Counted from the first letter of the stretch, positions 1-9,471 are shown. The stretch is DNA of 64,000 nucleotides from Flexistipes sp. (GCF_036172515.1 NZ_JAXKVW010000001.1:124001-188000); one strand, 5' to 3'. Notes: generated by a model from the letters alone, not told the origin. Translations and numbers: made by a program.

Positions 1-234
1 ACGGGAAAGATAACGCTCAAACTTTCTGGCAAGAAGGTTTACTGTGAATACAGCTATTAAAATTTTAAGGTATCTTCTGAACCATTTTTCATGCCTTATA
101 AACCTGTTATTAAAAAAATATTCTATTTCTTTCTCTGAATAGTTTCTTGCTTGACGGACAAAATCTTTGCTATCCAGGAAACTATAGTATTTAGAGCCGG
201 CAAGAAGATAATATAACGCTGTACTATTCAACAT
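1..234 (-). CDS. Hypothetical protein, N-terminal part only (runs off the left edge)
   Basis: An uninterrupted minus-strand reading frame of 78 codons starts with ATG at 234 and reaches base 1 without a stop, so the gene continues outside the window. The visible protein begins MLNSTALYYLLAGSKYY. It has a basic, aromatic stretch (about residues 40-52) followed by a hydrophobic segment (about 58-67, ILIAVFTVNLLA) that could be a membrane helix. I do not recognise the family. There is no Shine-Dalgarno motif before the ATG, and promoter-like hexamers lie just upstream, so the message may be leaderless or the true start may be further inside. Confidence 0.5.
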   Translation of the reverse strand, partial: MLNSTALYYLLAGSKYYSFLDSKDFVRQARNYSEKEIEYFFNNRFIRHEKWFRRYLKILIAVFTVNLLARKFERYLSR

Positions 235-241
235 AATATCT

Positions 242-268
242 AATATACCATCGAAACCCTATTGTCAA
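242..268 (-). promoter_or_regulatory. Candidate sigma-70 promoter for the edge gene
   Basis: On the minus strand TTGACA (263-268) is followed after 15 bases by TATATT (242-247), or after 17 bases by TATTAG. It ends only a few bases before the ATG at 234. This is a sequence match only, and the spacing is not ideal. Confidence 0.35.
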
Positions 269-452
269 GTCAACTATTTTTTTAGCAACCTCCCAAAAAA
301 TTCACACAGTATTAGTGTTAAAGCGTGATATGTGATACGTAATGCATGAAGTGGAGATATTTAAAAGTATTTGAAGTAGTTGAATAAATTGATTGGGTGG
401 ACAATTCTATCAACCGAAAAGCTGCTCTGTTAATTTCAACAGTGTCTCTTTC

Positions 453-1475
453 TCAGTCAGACCGTCTATGAACCCTTGCAGGAATACCATCTATTCCCAC
501 CTGGGCACCGACCAAAGCACCCGTAAGCATAGCTCTTGCCATATTCTGGCCTCCGCTGTTCACAGCATGCAGCACAGCCGATTCAAAATCATCTTTAAAC
601 CGGGCAGCAAGGTAATAAACCGAAGGAAGTATATGATATATCGCACAGGGCATACCGTAAACGAGAGAAACTTTCCAGGCAGGCTCAATTGAAATACCGG
701 GATCTCCCGCTGCCCTGGCAATGAAAGATGGTGTTAAAAGTGCATCGGGAGACGCAAAACGCCCCAAACGAGAAGGCTCGGGAACACCTTTTTTAGGAGG
801 CGTCAAATCATCGCCGGTAACTGCATGAAACGGTAAGGACTTGTTTTTAACTTCCTGCATTAATTTGCCGGAAATTTTTTCATCCAGAGGATGACCGTTT
901 ATAAGCTCCCAAAGCACGGCATTGAAGGCGACCGTCATTGAAACAACGAGCTCATCACTTTGAGTCAAAATAGTATTTGAGTAAACGTTTTTGCAGGCTT
1001 CCTTTAGATTACCTGTATAATAAGCCGTTATACCCAGTGTCCTCTCGATAGCTTCCGTTGTATCAGCATGACCTTCAAATTCGCCCCATTGCAGATTATT
1101 AACAACACGATTGCGGTAAGCATCCCTTATGGACTGACTGGTATAGTTTCCGGGCCCGCTGACCGGTGTTCCGTCCAACTGAGGAAAGAGGTCATTATCT
1201 ATCCTTCTGCAAAAATCTTTCTCTTCATAACCATTATTTCCCTTTATGCTTTCAAGCAGCATCTTCAGAATATAGCCTGACTGTGACAAGTCACCGGCCT
1301 TAAGCCCTTCATGGTACCTTCCCTTTTTCGGGGCAGTATAATCATCAACCCATTCTCCGTAATTTTCACGAAACTTCTCAAGGTCATAGTACCAGTGGGG
1401 ACCTAAAGCAAGAGCATCACCTATAAATGCCCCCATTACAGCTCCCTTGGCTCTCTCCTTTGTTTTTTCGGACAT
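453..1475 (-). CDS. ADP-ribosylglycohydrolase (DraG) family protein, probably catalytically altered
   Basis: This 340-residue protein has the all-helical DraG/ARH layout: an N-terminal GAFIGDALALG motif (about 15-25), a central HADTTEAIERTLG block (about 138) and a C-terminal Ala/Gly-rich helix (about 307-330). In active family members two acidic clusters bind the metal pair: a T-D-D near residue 60 and a GGDTD motif near the C-terminus. Here they read GDLSQSG (61-67) and SGGQNM (307-312), so most metal-binding Asp residues are gone. Family fold is inferred with good confidence; removal of ADP-ribose from proteins is not. It is transcribed divergently from pepA, with a good ribosome site (aaggag) before the ATG. 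A function as a binding protein or a hydrolase of another substrate is possible. Confidence 0.75.
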   Translation of the reverse strand: MSEKTKERAKGAVMGAFIGDALALGPHWYYDLEKFRENYGEWVDDYTAPKKGRYHEGLKAGDLSQSGYILKMLLESIKGNNGYEEKDFCRRIDNDLFPQLDGTPVSGPGNYTSQSIRDAYRNRVVNNLQWGEFEGHADTTEAIERTLGITAYYTGNLKEACKNVYSNTILTQSDELVVSMTVAFNAVLWELINGHPLDEKISGKLMQEVKNKSLPFHAVTGDDLTPPKKGVPEPSRLGRFASPDALLTPSFIARAAGDPGISIEPAWKVSLVYGMPCAIYHILPSVYYLAARFKDDFESAVLHAVNSGGQNMARAMLTGALVGAQVGIDGIPARVHRRSD

Positions 1476-1600
1476 ATTAACTCCTTTTTTGCTAATAATA
1501 GCCCTGTGCTTTAATAATTCAAGGCAAATGCAGCTAAGAACTACTCAGCTTAGAAGAATAATACGCTCTGTCCTCAGAAACCATGAACCTTCCAATGTAC

Positions 1601-1629
1601 TTGAAATTTAAAACTATTTAAATTATGCT
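1601..1629 (+). promoter_or_regulatory. Candidate sigma-70 promoter for pepA
   Basis: TTGAAA (1601-1606), a 17-base spacer and TATGCT (1624-1629) lie 38 bases before the pepA ATG, which has a CAGGAG ribosome site. Sequence match only. Confidence 0.45.
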
Positions 1630-1667
1630 CTCTCCAAAGCAAATACTTGTTTAAACAGGAGCGTTAA

Positions 1668-3161
1668 ATGAAAGTCTCATGCAGAAAAAAGATAGCACTT
1701 AATTCCAAAAAGGAAGCCATTGTTATTCCCGTTTACAAGAATATGAGATCTATAAAGCAGCTGACAGGCAAGCGAATAGATGACGAAATTCACCGTATTA
1801 TCTCATCGGATTATTTTAACTACAAAGAAAAAGAAATAAAAAGTTTTTATATGGAAATAAATAAAAAGCTGAAAAAGATATATCTTGTCAATGTCCCCAA
1901 AGAGCTTGAAGAATATCGTTATTACATGGAGCTGGGAAGCAAATTCGCAAAAATCTGCAGACAGGATATGATCTATTCTTTTTCCATACTTTCTTTTGAA
2001 GATATAGCAGGCGAGAAAAAAGATTTCGATCATATAAAAAGTTTTATCGAAGGTATTTATTTCGGGCTTTACGATTTCAGCTATTATAAATCAAAGAAAG
2101 AGAATCATGAATTAGAGGAAATTGAGGTAATTACTTCATCCACAAAACTGAAAAAATACATGGACACTTATTCTGAGGAAATCAAGACTCTCTTCGGATA
2201 TGTGTACAAGGCTAAAGATCTGATAAATTATCCCGCAGGAGATATAGTACCTGATACCTTCTGCCGATATTTGAAAAAAAATCTGCCGGAAAGCGTAAAA
2301 CTGACGGAATATGACCATAACGAGCTCAAATCAAAGAACTTTAATCTCATATATACAGTTGGCAAAGGGAGTGAGAACAAACCGAAGCTTGCAGTACTGG
2401 AATACCGGGGGAATTCCGAAAGTGATAAATCTATCGCATTAGTCGGCAAAGGGGTTACTTTTGACACCGGGGGAACAAACCTTAAACCCACAGGAAGCAT
2501 TGAAACGATGAAAACGGATATGGCAGGGGCAGCCACTGTTTATGCAGTAGTTTCAGCCCTGGCCGAAAGCGGAGCAAAGGTAAATGTATATGCCTATCTT
2601 CCCCTTGCGGAAAACACCATCGGCGGGGCCGCATATAAACCCGGAGACATTATCAAATCATACAGCGGAAAAACTGTGGAAATTTTAAACACTGATGCCG
2701 AAGGGCGCCTCATTATGGCAGATGCCTTAAGTTTTGCCATAGAAAAAGATCCGGAAATTGTTATCGATATAGCCACCTTGACCGGAGCCTGTGTAATAGC
2801 ACTCGGAAGCCATTGCGCCGGCTTAATATCCAACAGAAAATTTCTGGCCAAAAACATATCCGACATCTCTTACGATATTTCCGAGGATATTTGGGAGCTT
2901 CCTTTATATGAAGGCTACACAGACCGTATAAAAGGAAAGATAGCGGATCTCCAGAACATCAGCACAAAAAAGAGAGAAGCCGGAACAACCATTGCCGGGC
3001 TCTTCCTCAGAGAATTTATCAACAATTATCCCTGGATTCACCTGGATATTGCAGGGACAGCTTTTCTTGAGGATGAGCATCCAATATTCGGGAGCAATGC
3101 CAGCGGATTCGGGGTGAGGCTGCTGTATCATTTCATAAAAAAATACTATACTTCCGGATAA
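1668..3161 (+). CDS. pepA: Leucyl aminopeptidase (M17 family)
   Basis: This 497-residue cytosolic dizinc aminopeptidase removes N-terminal residues from peptides. The C-terminal catalytic domain has the lysine/aspartate block VGKGVTFDTGG (about 258-268), the KTDMAGAA helix and the family signature NTDAEGRL (about 341-348), followed by IDIATLTGA. All metal ligands I expect are present. The N-terminal half (to about 180) is divergent and is the variable M17 N-domain. Length is normal for the family. It stands alone between the divergent DraG-like gene and the LysR gene, with its own likely promoter. I use the general name because substrate preference cannot be read from sequence. Confidence 0.93.
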   Translation: MKVSCRKKIALNSKKEAIVIPVYKNMRSIKQLTGKRIDDEIHRIISSDYFNYKEKEIKSFYMEINKKLKKIYLVNVPKELEEYRYYMELGSKFAKICRQDMIYSFSILSFEDIAGEKKDFDHIKSFIEGIYFGLYDFSYYKSKKENHELEEIEVITSSTKLKKYMDTYSEEIKTLFGYVYKAKDLINYPAGDIVPDTFCRYLKKNLPESVKLTEYDHNELKSKNFNLIYTVGKGSENKPKLAVLEYRGNSESDKSIALVGKGVTFDTGGTNLKPTGSIETMKTDMAGAATVYAVVSALAESGAKVNVYAYLPLAENTIGGAAYKPGDIIKSYSGKTVEILNTDAEGRLIMADALSFAIEKDPEIVIDIATLTGACVIALGSHCAGLISNRKFLAKNISDISYDISEDIWELPLYEGYTDRIKGKIADLQNISTKKREAGTTIAGLFLREFINNYPWIHLDIAGTAFLEDEHPIFGSNASGFGVRLLYHFIKKYYTSG

Positions 3162-3280
3162 TTATATTTGTGAGATTAGAAGATTCTTCAACAAGCTGTC
3201 TTTAGTTGCCCACAGTTTGCTATTGATTTTATCAATATTATGTTCTAATTTGCTTTTTAGAGTATTTGTACACTGACAAT

Positions 3281-3309
3281 CGTATTCAATACGCCTTTTT
3301 CTGTATAAC
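3281..3309 (+). promoter_or_regulatory. Palindrome at the -35 position of a candidate promoter upstream of the LysR gene
   Basis: The perfect interrupted palindrome CGTATTCAATACG (3281-3293) sits where a -35 box would be relative to a TATAAC hexamer (3304-3309). LysR-type regulators commonly bind T-N11-A palindromes overlapping their own promoters, so this is a candidate autoregulatory operator. The binding role is inferred. Confidence 0.3.
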
Positions 3310-3362
3310 AAACAGAACTTGGGAAATCCGTATTTATAAAATTTTTTCATCCGGAGGCTTAA

Positions 3363-4256
3363 ATGGATTTTAAACAGGTGGAAGCATTTGTTTTCGTGGC
3401 AAAATACAAATCTTTTTCCAGAGCTGCGGAAAAGCTGCTGCTCAGTCAACCTACCGTATCAACACATATAAATACACTGGAGGACAACTTAGGAGTTAAG
3501 CTTTTTGACAGACTTTCCAAAGAAGTTGTCCTGACCGAAGCAGGCCAGTTGTTTTACCCGTATGCGGTGGATATGATGGATTTGAGAGAGCGATCCCACG
3601 AATCCATCAAAGAATTTTTAAACGAAATAAGCGGAAATCTCAGAATCGGAACCAGCACGATAATTGCCGAATATATCCTGCCCGAAGTAATTAAAAACTT
3701 TAAAGAATCATACGCCAAAACATATTTTAACTTCACTGTTAACAACTCTCAGACAATAATTCAGAGAATAGCGGACGGAATTCTCGATTTAGCTATCGTA
3801 ACGAGGAAAATACCAAAGAAAGACTTGGAATACAAACTTTTTATGAAAGACAGAATCGTTCTTGCCGTTTACCCGGGTCACCCCCTTTACAAACGGGATA
3901 ATGTCTTTGTGGAAGAAATACTGAAAGAAGAGTTTATTATCCGTGAAATAGGCTCCGGAACAAGAGCAGCTGTTGAGCATTCGCTCAAACAGAAAGGTTA
4001 CGACTTTGACAGCCTTAACTCATCTGCAACTTTCGCCACAACGCACGCTGTTATTCAGGCTGTTAAAAGCGGACTAGGTATTGCATTTGCAAGCGAGACA
4101 GCACTGGATAACAAAAGCTGTGCAAGCGAAGTAAAAAGTGTTCCCATAACAGACCTAGTAGTGGAAAAAGATATTTATATCGTATACAATAAAAGAAAAA
4201 GTACAAAAAAACTTCTCAAGCAATTTCTGGGCACACTCATGGCATACGAAAAGTAA
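3363..4256 (+). CDS. LysR-family transcriptional regulator, selenium-metabolism type
   Basis: This 297-residue protein has an N-terminal winged helix-turn-helix (about 3-62, with LSQPTVSTHINTLE as recognition region) and a C-terminal periplasmic-binding-like effector domain (about 88-295). Length and architecture are standard for LysR. The stop codon is immediately followed by the ATG of the selenouridine synthase gene, so the two are almost certainly cotranscribed and translationally coupled. LysR regulators of this type are known beside selenium genes, so a role in selenium-dependent gene control is a reasonable inference. The start has a CCGGAGG ribosome site. Confidence 0.88.
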   Translation: MDFKQVEAFVFVAKYKSFSRAAEKLLLSQPTVSTHINTLEDNLGVKLFDRLSKEVVLTEAGQLFYPYAVDMMDLRERSHESIKEFLNEISGNLRIGTSTIIAEYILPEVIKNFKESYAKTYFNFTVNNSQTIIQRIADGILDLAIVTRKIPKKDLEYKLFMKDRIVLAVYPGHPLYKRDNVFVEEILKEEFIIREIGSGTRAAVEHSLKQKGYDFDSLNSSATFATTHAVIQAVKSGLGIAFASETALDNKSCASEVKSVPITDLVVEKDIYIVYNKRKSTKKLLKQFLGTLMAYEK

Positions 4257-5306
4257 ATGGAGCATCATTTAGAAACCGATATAGAAACAATTATCACAAA
4301 AGGTCTTGGTAATTATAATATCGTGGATGTAAGATCGGAATCTGAATTTATCCACGACCATATCCCCGGCTCTGTCAATATTCCTCTGTTAAACGATGAA
4401 GAAAGAAAAATAGTCGGCACTCTTTATAAGCAAAAGGGACCGAAAACGGCCAGATTAAAGGGTGTCGAAATAATTTCCCCCAAACTACCCGATTTTATAA
4501 AAGCTTTCTCATCACAAAATACAAAAAGAAATACTGTTGTTTACTGCTGGAGAGGGGGATTAAGGAGCGAAGCATCAGTAAATTTTCTTAAACTTGCAGG
4601 AATAGACAGGATTTTTAAGCTGCGGGGAGGTTACAAACAGTTTAGAAAACATATAAACGAATTTTTTGGCGATTTTCCGGAGAGACTGAATATTATAACA
4701 CTATACGGCCCCACGGGTTGCGCAAAAACGGAAATTATTGAAAAACTTTCCTCCAAAATACCCGTAATAAATCTTGAAAAGCATGCCTGTCATAAAGGAT
4801 CCACATTCGGTGAAATAGGTGAGCGATTCTATCCTGATGTTACTCAGAAAAACTTTGAAACCAGTCTTTGGTATACATTGTACAAAAATAATTTCAAAGG
4901 CCCTTTCATCACAGAAGGTGAAAGCAAGAGGATAGGCAAGGTCAGTATACCGGAGCAATTATATTCACGTATCAGAAACGGGGTTTCTGTTCTAATGAAA
5001 GCTCCGCTGGAATTCCGAATTGAATACACGATAAAAACGTATAATCCTGATAATTACATAGATGAGATAAAAAACTCTCTGAGGAGAATCAAAAGGTTTC
5101 TGGGAGGAGCAAAAACCGCGCATTTGGAACAATTACTGGACAAAGAGGATTTTCATACCTTTACAGAAATACTGTTGAAAGATTATTATGATCCGCTCTA
5201 TAACAAATCCATCCCTGCTTGCCCTGATCATGAAATATGCTATAATTCGCTTGATGAAGCCGTTGAAAAGGTGAGGACAGTCTATGAAAAAATTACTTCT
5301 GTTTAG
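4257..5306 (+). CDS. mnmH: tRNA 2-selenouridine synthase (SelU/MnmH)
   Basis: This 349-residue enzyme replaces sulfur with selenium at the wobble 2-thiouridine of certain tRNAs, using selenophosphate and a geranylated intermediate. The N-terminal rhodanese domain (about 8-130) carries the active cysteine C97 in VVYCWRGG. It is followed by a P-loop GPTGCAKT (151-158) typical of this family. No selD is present in the window, so selenophosphate must be supplied from elsewhere. It abuts the LysR regulator upstream and overlaps the rlpA start by 23 bases downstream. Confidence 0.93.
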   Translation: MEHHLETDIETIITKGLGNYNIVDVRSESEFIHDHIPGSVNIPLLNDEERKIVGTLYKQKGPKTARLKGVEIISPKLPDFIKAFSSQNTKRNTVVYCWRGGLRSEASVNFLKLAGIDRIFKLRGGYKQFRKHINEFFGDFPERLNIITLYGPTGCAKTEIIEKLSSKIPVINLEKHACHKGSTFGEIGERFYPDVTQKNFETSLWYTLYKNNFKGPFITEGESKRIGKVSIPEQLYSRIRNGVSVLMKAPLEFRIEYTIKTYNPDNYIDEIKNSLRRIKRFLGGAKTAHLEQLLDKEDFHTFTEILLKDYYDPLYNKSIPACPDHEICYNSLDEAVEKVRTVYEKITSV

Positions 5307-6003
5307 CTTAACAACATTTATTCTAATCTCATGCGGCACAAAAGTCCAGCAAGTCCCTCCGTCTGCTGACTACGAGGATGTGACATACGGCAGACCATAT
5401 ATTATACACGGAATAAAATACTACCCGATGTCATATGTATCCGATTTTGAACAGGTGGGTTACGCCTCCTGGTACGGAACTGAAGAGCACGGAACCCCTA
5501 CAGCCAACGGCGAGATTTATGACATGTACGCAAATACTGCCGCTCACAAAACACTTCCTTTGGGCAGCATGGTTCATGTTAAGAATCTTGAAAACGGCAG
5601 AACAACAGTTGTAAGAATTAACGACAGAGGCCCGTTTATCAAAGGGCGAATTATAGATTTGTCTTATACCGGAGCAAAAAAAATAGGCATTGTGGACAAA
5701 GGTGTGGCTAAAGTGAAAATAACGCTTCTTTCAGAAGCAAGGGACAGGCTCGTGGTGGACGGTCATGATGTAGACCTTGATAAACGAAAATTTGCCGTAC
5801 AAATCGGCTCTTTTACAGTTTATGCGAATGCAGAAAGACTTGTTGAAAAACATAGCAATGCAGCCATCACCAAATTCAGGAAGAACGGAAATATTTTTTA
5901 TCGTGTCCGTATCAGAAATTTCGACAACCGGGGTGAAGCGGAAAATTTTATCGATGAATACAGCCGACAGTATCCCGGCGCGTTTATTGTTGCAGAGGAC
6001 TAA
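5284..6003 (+). CDS. rlpA: RlpA-family septal lipoprotein with SPOR domain
   Basis: This 239-residue protein has a lipoprotein signal with lipobox ISCG (acylated C17), a double-psi beta-barrel (about 60-145, containing [15 protein letters not shown] and the catalytic-type NDRGPF) and a C-terminal SPOR domain (about 167-237). RlpA proteins are lytic transglycosylases acting on peptide-free glycan strands, and SPOR domains bind denuded septal glycan. It should therefore act in the periplasm at the division site. Its start lies inside the selU gene, so it is probably the last gene of the lysR-selU-rlpA unit. It converges on uvrC. Confidence 0.9.
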   Translation: MKKLLLFSLTTFILISCGTKVQQVPPSADYEDVTYGRPYIIHGIKYYPMSYVSDFEQVGYASWYGTEEHGTPTANGEIYDMYANTAAHKTLPLGSMVHVKNLENGRTTVVRINDRGPFIKGRIIDLSYTGAKKIGIVDKGVAKVKITLLSEARDRLVVDGHDVDLDKRKFAVQIGSFTVYANAERLVEKHSNAAITKFRKNGNIFYRVRIRNFDNRGEAENFIDEYSRQYPGAFIVAED

Positions 6004-6017
6004 CCCAAACTGCTGCT

Positions 6018-7832
6018 TTAATATTGAGATTTTTTTACAAACCTAAGAACCCTTTCACAGATATTAAGAGGAATACTGCATTTTTCCGCTATTTCCTCAG
6101 CTGTTAGTTCGAAATTTGAATAGATATCCGGGAATTCTGTCAGAAGAATTTTCAGCCTTTTCTCCCCCAAACCATCTATCTGAAGAAGGGGAGATTTTTT
6201 ATAATTTTTCAGAGCTTTTTGCCTCAATGCTGTAATTACAAACCGGTGTGCTTCGTCCCGCATTTTTGCAGCCAGGAGCAATGCTTTGTCGTTTCTTTTC
6301 AGGCGTATTGAATTTTTTCTCCCTGGAAAATGAATCTCCTCAATCGATTCTGCAGAATCAAATTTTTCACCTGACCTGCTTCTTCCCTTGGAAATGGAAC
6401 ATACATTAGCATTCATACCGGTTTCTCCAAAAGCTTTCACCGCAGCGTTCAGTTGTGCAATCCCGCCGTCAATAATGTAAATATCACTGCCTTCCTCGCT
6501 GCCCTGTGCTATGTTTTCAGCTTTCCTTTTGACAAGCTGATATACAGCTTCCACGTCATTATTTGACAGATTTTTCAGATTATATTTGCGGTAGTTATTT
6601 TTCACAAAACCCCTGCTTTTATCCCAAAAGACTGAGGCACCCACGGTCATTTCTCCGGAAAGATGAGATATATCCACACACTGTATTGTTTTTATATCAT
6701 TATCAAGATGCAGTACTTTCTTAAACCTTTCAGTCATTTGATGAACGGTATCTTTATTTTCGATGTATTTTTCAACAAAATTAATACCGTTGTTTTGGGC
6801 AACGGGCACAAGATTACCCAACCCTCTCTGCCTTATAACGATATCTTTACCGGAAAGTTTATTGAGAGCACTGCTGAGAACTCTGCTGTCATTTCCTGCA
6901 GGCTGCGGGTAAACAAACAACTCTTCAGGGAACTGCCTGAGTGTACTGTAAAACTGCATTACATAGGAAACGTCATCCCCAAGGTATTCTCGGTCTTCAA
7001 TAATTTTAGTATTCAATCCTATCAGCTTGCCGCTTCTTACAAAACACTGAGTTACATAATCAATTTCCTTGTGCCTTCCGAAAACAAAGCAGTCAATATG
7101 CTTGTCGTTTTCCATCACAATTTTTTGGTTTGTAAACAACTTTCCCAGAGACTGCATCCTGTTCCTGACTTCTGCAGCCTCTTCAAACATCAGTTTTTCA
7201 GCATAACTTTCCATCTCATTTTTTAACGTACTTTGAAGTTTTTCCATGTTACCTTTGAAAAAATCTCTTATTTCAGAGACAATTTTATTATATTCCGTTT
7301 TGGATATCAATCCCTCACAAGGGCCTTTGCAGCGTTTGATCTGATAATTGATGCACGTTTTCCCCTGCCTGAATCGAGTGTCTGTACATGAGCGCAGCGG
7401 AAAAACTTTCAAGAGGCTTTTGAGTATCCCTCTTAGATTCTGAGCCTGAACAAAGGGGCCGAAGTAATCTGCTTTCTCTTCGGAGGTGCTTCTTGTAAAC
7501 ATAACACGTGGAAAATCTTCTCTGGTAACTTTGATGTACGGATACCCTTTGGAATCCTTCAGGAGAATATTGTATCTCGGCTTTTCCGTTTTAATCATAT
7601 TGGCTTCAAGCAGCAAAGCTTCAACTTCATTGTTGGTAATAATATAATCCAGAGATGACGCTCTTTTAAGCATTCTTTCTGTTTTTACAGGTTTAGGTGA
7701 GCTGTCAAAATACGAAGCCAGACGCCTCCTCAGAGAAAGAGCTTTCCCCACATAAATGATCTGCTCCTTTCGGTCTTTAAAAAGATAAACACCCGGCTTA
7801 TCCGGAATCGCATTCATATCCGGTCTATTCAA
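6018..7832 (-). CDS. uvrC: Excinuclease ABC subunit C
   Basis: UvrC makes both incisions in nucleotide excision repair. The roughly 604-residue product shows the GIY-YIG nuclease domain (about 8-90; GVYLFKD...IIYVGKA), a Cys cluster (CINYQIKRCKGPC), the UVR motif (about 205-240), the RNase H-like 5' nuclease domain (about 370-540, with CVDISH and YIIDGG) and C-terminal helix-hairpin-helix motifs. I chose the TTG at 7832 because GGAGG is spaced 5 bases before it. A GTG at 7838 lies within the ribosome site, and an ATG at 7817 is too far from it. It is monocistronic and convergent with rlpA. Confidence 0.95.
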   Translation of the reverse strand: MNRPDMNAIPDKPGVYLFKDRKEQIIYVGKALSLRRRLASYFDSSPKPVKTERMLKRASSLDYIITNNEVEALLLEANMIKTEKPRYNILLKDSKGYPYIKVTREDFPRVMFTRSTSEEKADYFGPFVQAQNLRGILKSLLKVFPLRSCTDTRFRQGKTCINYQIKRCKGPCEGLISKTEYNKIVSEIRDFFKGNMEKLQSTLKNEMESYAEKLMFEEAAEVRNRMQSLGKLFTNQKIVMENDKHIDCFVFGRHKEIDYVTQCFVRSGKLIGLNTKIIEDREYLGDDVSYVMQFYSTLRQFPEELFVYPQPAGNDSRVLSSALNKLSGKDIVIRQRGLGNLVPVAQNNGINFVEKYIENKDTVHQMTERFKKVLHLDNDIKTIQCVDISHLSGEMTVGASVFWDKSRGFVKNNYRKYNLKNLSNNDVEAVYQLVKRKAENIAQGSEEGSDIYIIDGGIAQLNAAVKAFGETGMNANVCSISKGRSRSGEKFDSAESIEEIHFPGRKNSIRLKRNDKALLLAAKMRDEAHRFVITALRQKALKNYKKSPLLQIDGLGEKRLKILLTEFPDIYSNFELTAEEIAEKCSIPLNICERVLRFVKKSQY

Positions 7833-7995
7833 TTCCACCTCCGATTTCGTTATTATATATTACAGGCAAATTATTTCAAATCCTAATACTTGGAGTTAAG
7901 TAGTAAGTAGTGAAGTGGTGAAATTGGTAAATAGTTAGAAATATTTGCCCCGCCCGTTGTATGGCAAGAATAGGGGCTGTAGAGGTAGTGAGCGT

Positions 7996-8105
7996 AAGCA
8001 CGCTTACATATTTGTTTATTATATCGATTTCATATTGTAGAGAATTGTCACTTTTGCCCTGTTATGATTTGCATGCTTTTGGTTTTTTAACATTCGTGGG
8101 ACTTA
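7996..8105 (-). repeat. Dispersed intergenic repeat, family C, copy 1
   Basis: Two blocks (7996-8039 and 8058-8105) separated by 18 bases match the opposite strand of 11667-11860. Block 2 matches at 46 of 48 positions and block 1 at about 41 of 44 by eye. A third, weaker copy of block 1 lies at 47883-47915. The copies flank the TRAP transporter genes in inverted orientation. Confidence 0.8.
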
Positions 8106-8159
8106 ACCCTTAACCCTTAGTACTTAATACTTAATACTATTTCATGAATAACGTCCCGC

Positions 8160-8199
8160 TGTCAGGATAGCTTAAAGTTGGAGCTTAAGCTACCTGACA
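8160..8199. other. Strong stem-loop of unknown role
   Basis: TGTCAGG and TAGCTTAA pair with TTAAGCTA and CCTGACA, with one bulged A and an 8-base loop. There is no U-run directly after it. It could be part of a repeat, a small RNA or a terminator for weak upstream transcription. Confidence 0.45.
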
Positions 8200-8418
8200 T
8201 TATAAAATTTATGTTAAGTTTCACAAAACTTTTTTGATAGCTGCTGAAAATTGCTATAAATTCTGTCCATATTTTGTGCTGCATAAATATTGCTTCTTCG
8301 ATTAACACTATCGGCTAAAATCTCATTACAAAGCTGTGTTTTTGGAATGTTTAAAATCGAAGTTATTTACAAATAATTTATAAGACTGCAAACAAAACAA
8401 AAAACCTTTTTACTCTTA

Positions 8419-8447
8419 TTGACATTTTTATTTATTTAACATAATAT
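8419..8447 (+). promoter_or_regulatory. Candidate sigma-70 promoter for the TAXI-TRAP operon
   Basis: A perfect TTGACA (8419-8424), a 17-base spacer and TAATAT (8442-8447) precede the ATG at 8476, which has an AAAGGAGG ribosome site. This is one of the best promoter matches in the window. Confidence 0.6.
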
Positions 8448-8475
8448 TAAATACTAATATTCAAAAGGAGGAAAT

Positions 8476-9471
8476 ATGAGAAAATTAGTATTACTGTCAC
8501 TTGTGTTATGTTTCTCCCTGGTATTCAGTCTGCCTGTATTTTCAAAGACGTTCGTAACCATCGGAACAGGCGGCGTTACCGGCGTTTACTATCCCACAGG
8601 CGGTGCCATTTCCAAAATGGTTAACAGTAAAGCCGATGAATATGGCATTAAAGCCACAGTCGAATCAACGGGCGGCTCCGTTTATAACATCAATGCCGTG
8701 CTTGCCGGTAACCTGGCATTTGGTATTTGTCAGTCAGACAGACAGTACCAAGCGGTACACGGACTGGCTGAGTGGAAGAAAAGAGGGCCTCAGGAAGATC
8801 TCAGATCAGTATTCTCTATTCACCCTGAATCGGTAACCCTCGTTGCTTCTGTAGCAAGCGGAATCAAATCTCCCGAAGATCTTAAGGGTAAAAGGGTTAA
8901 CCTTGGAAACCCCGGTTCCGGCCAGCTTCAGAACTCCAAAGATGTTTTGTCAGCTTTCGGCATGACTCCTGAAGATGTTCAGGCAGCTTATGTCAAGGCA
9001 GTTGAAGCACCCGGTCTTCTGCAGGATGAAAGACTTGACGCTTTCTTCTACACAGTGGGACACCCGGCAGGAAACATCAAAGAAGCCACATCAGGCAGAA
9101 TAAAAGTCAGAATTGTTCCTGTGGATGGTGAGCCTATCGAAAAACTTATTGAGAAGAAACCTTATTATGCAATAGGTAAAATCGATATGGCCAATTACCC
9201 CATGGCAGCAAATGCAGATGCCGGAATGGTTCCTTCTCTCGGCGTAAAGGCAACATTCGTCACACGTGCAAGCCTGGATGAAGACATCGTTTACGCTATT
9301 ACAAAAGAGGTTTTTGAAAACTTTGAGCAGTTTAAAAGCTTGCACCCGGCATACTCAGTCCTGAGTAAAAAAGATATGCTTATGGGCCTTTCCGCTCCAC
9401 TTCATAAAGGAGCTGTAAAGTATTACAAGGAAGCAGGGCTGCTGGAATACGTAAACCCTGATCTTTATTAA
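8476..9471 (+). CDS. TAXI-family TRAP transporter solute-binding protein
   Basis: This 331-residue periplasmic binding protein has a signal peptide (about 1-23, cleavage after VFSK or nearby) and the TAXI hallmarks TFVTIGTGGVTGVYYPTGG (about 25-43) and GSGQLQNSKDVLSAFG. Such proteins capture small organic acids or amino acids, such as glutamate, and deliver them to a sodium-driven permease. The ligand cannot be read here. The permease gene follows after about 100 bases containing a hairpin terminator. That arrangement usually gives more binding protein than permease. Confidence 0.93.
   Translation: MRKLVLLSLVLCFSLVFSLPVFSKTFVTIGTGGVTGVYYPTGGAISKMVNSKADEYGIKATVESTGGSVYNINAVLAGNLAFGICQSDRQYQAVHGLAEWKKRGPQEDLRSVFSIHPESVTLVASVASGIKSPEDLKGKRVNLGNPGSGQLQNSKDVLSAFGMTPEDVQAAYVKAVEAPGLLQDERLDAFFYTVGHPAGNIKEATSGRIKVRIVPVDGEPIEKLIEKKPYYAIGKIDMANYPMAANADAGMVPSLGVKATFVTRASLDEDIVYAITKEVFENFEQFKSLHPAYSVLSKKDMLMGLSAPLHKGAVKYYKEAGLLEYVNPDLY

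Larger units (their letters stand above)
7833..8475. other. Long intergenic region with repeats and a strong hairpin
   Basis: There is no credible protein gene here. The left part has short runs of the type aagtagtaagtagtgaagtgg. The middle holds a two-block repeat that recurs inverted beyond the transporter genes. Next come a 40-base stem-loop at 8160-8199 and an A/T-rich stretch leading to the transporter promoter. Confidence 0.7.

Noticed and set aside
6663-7226. 187-codon plus-strand frame inside uvrC
   Set aside because: It is antisense to conserved uvrC domains and its composition is that of a complementary-strand shadow.
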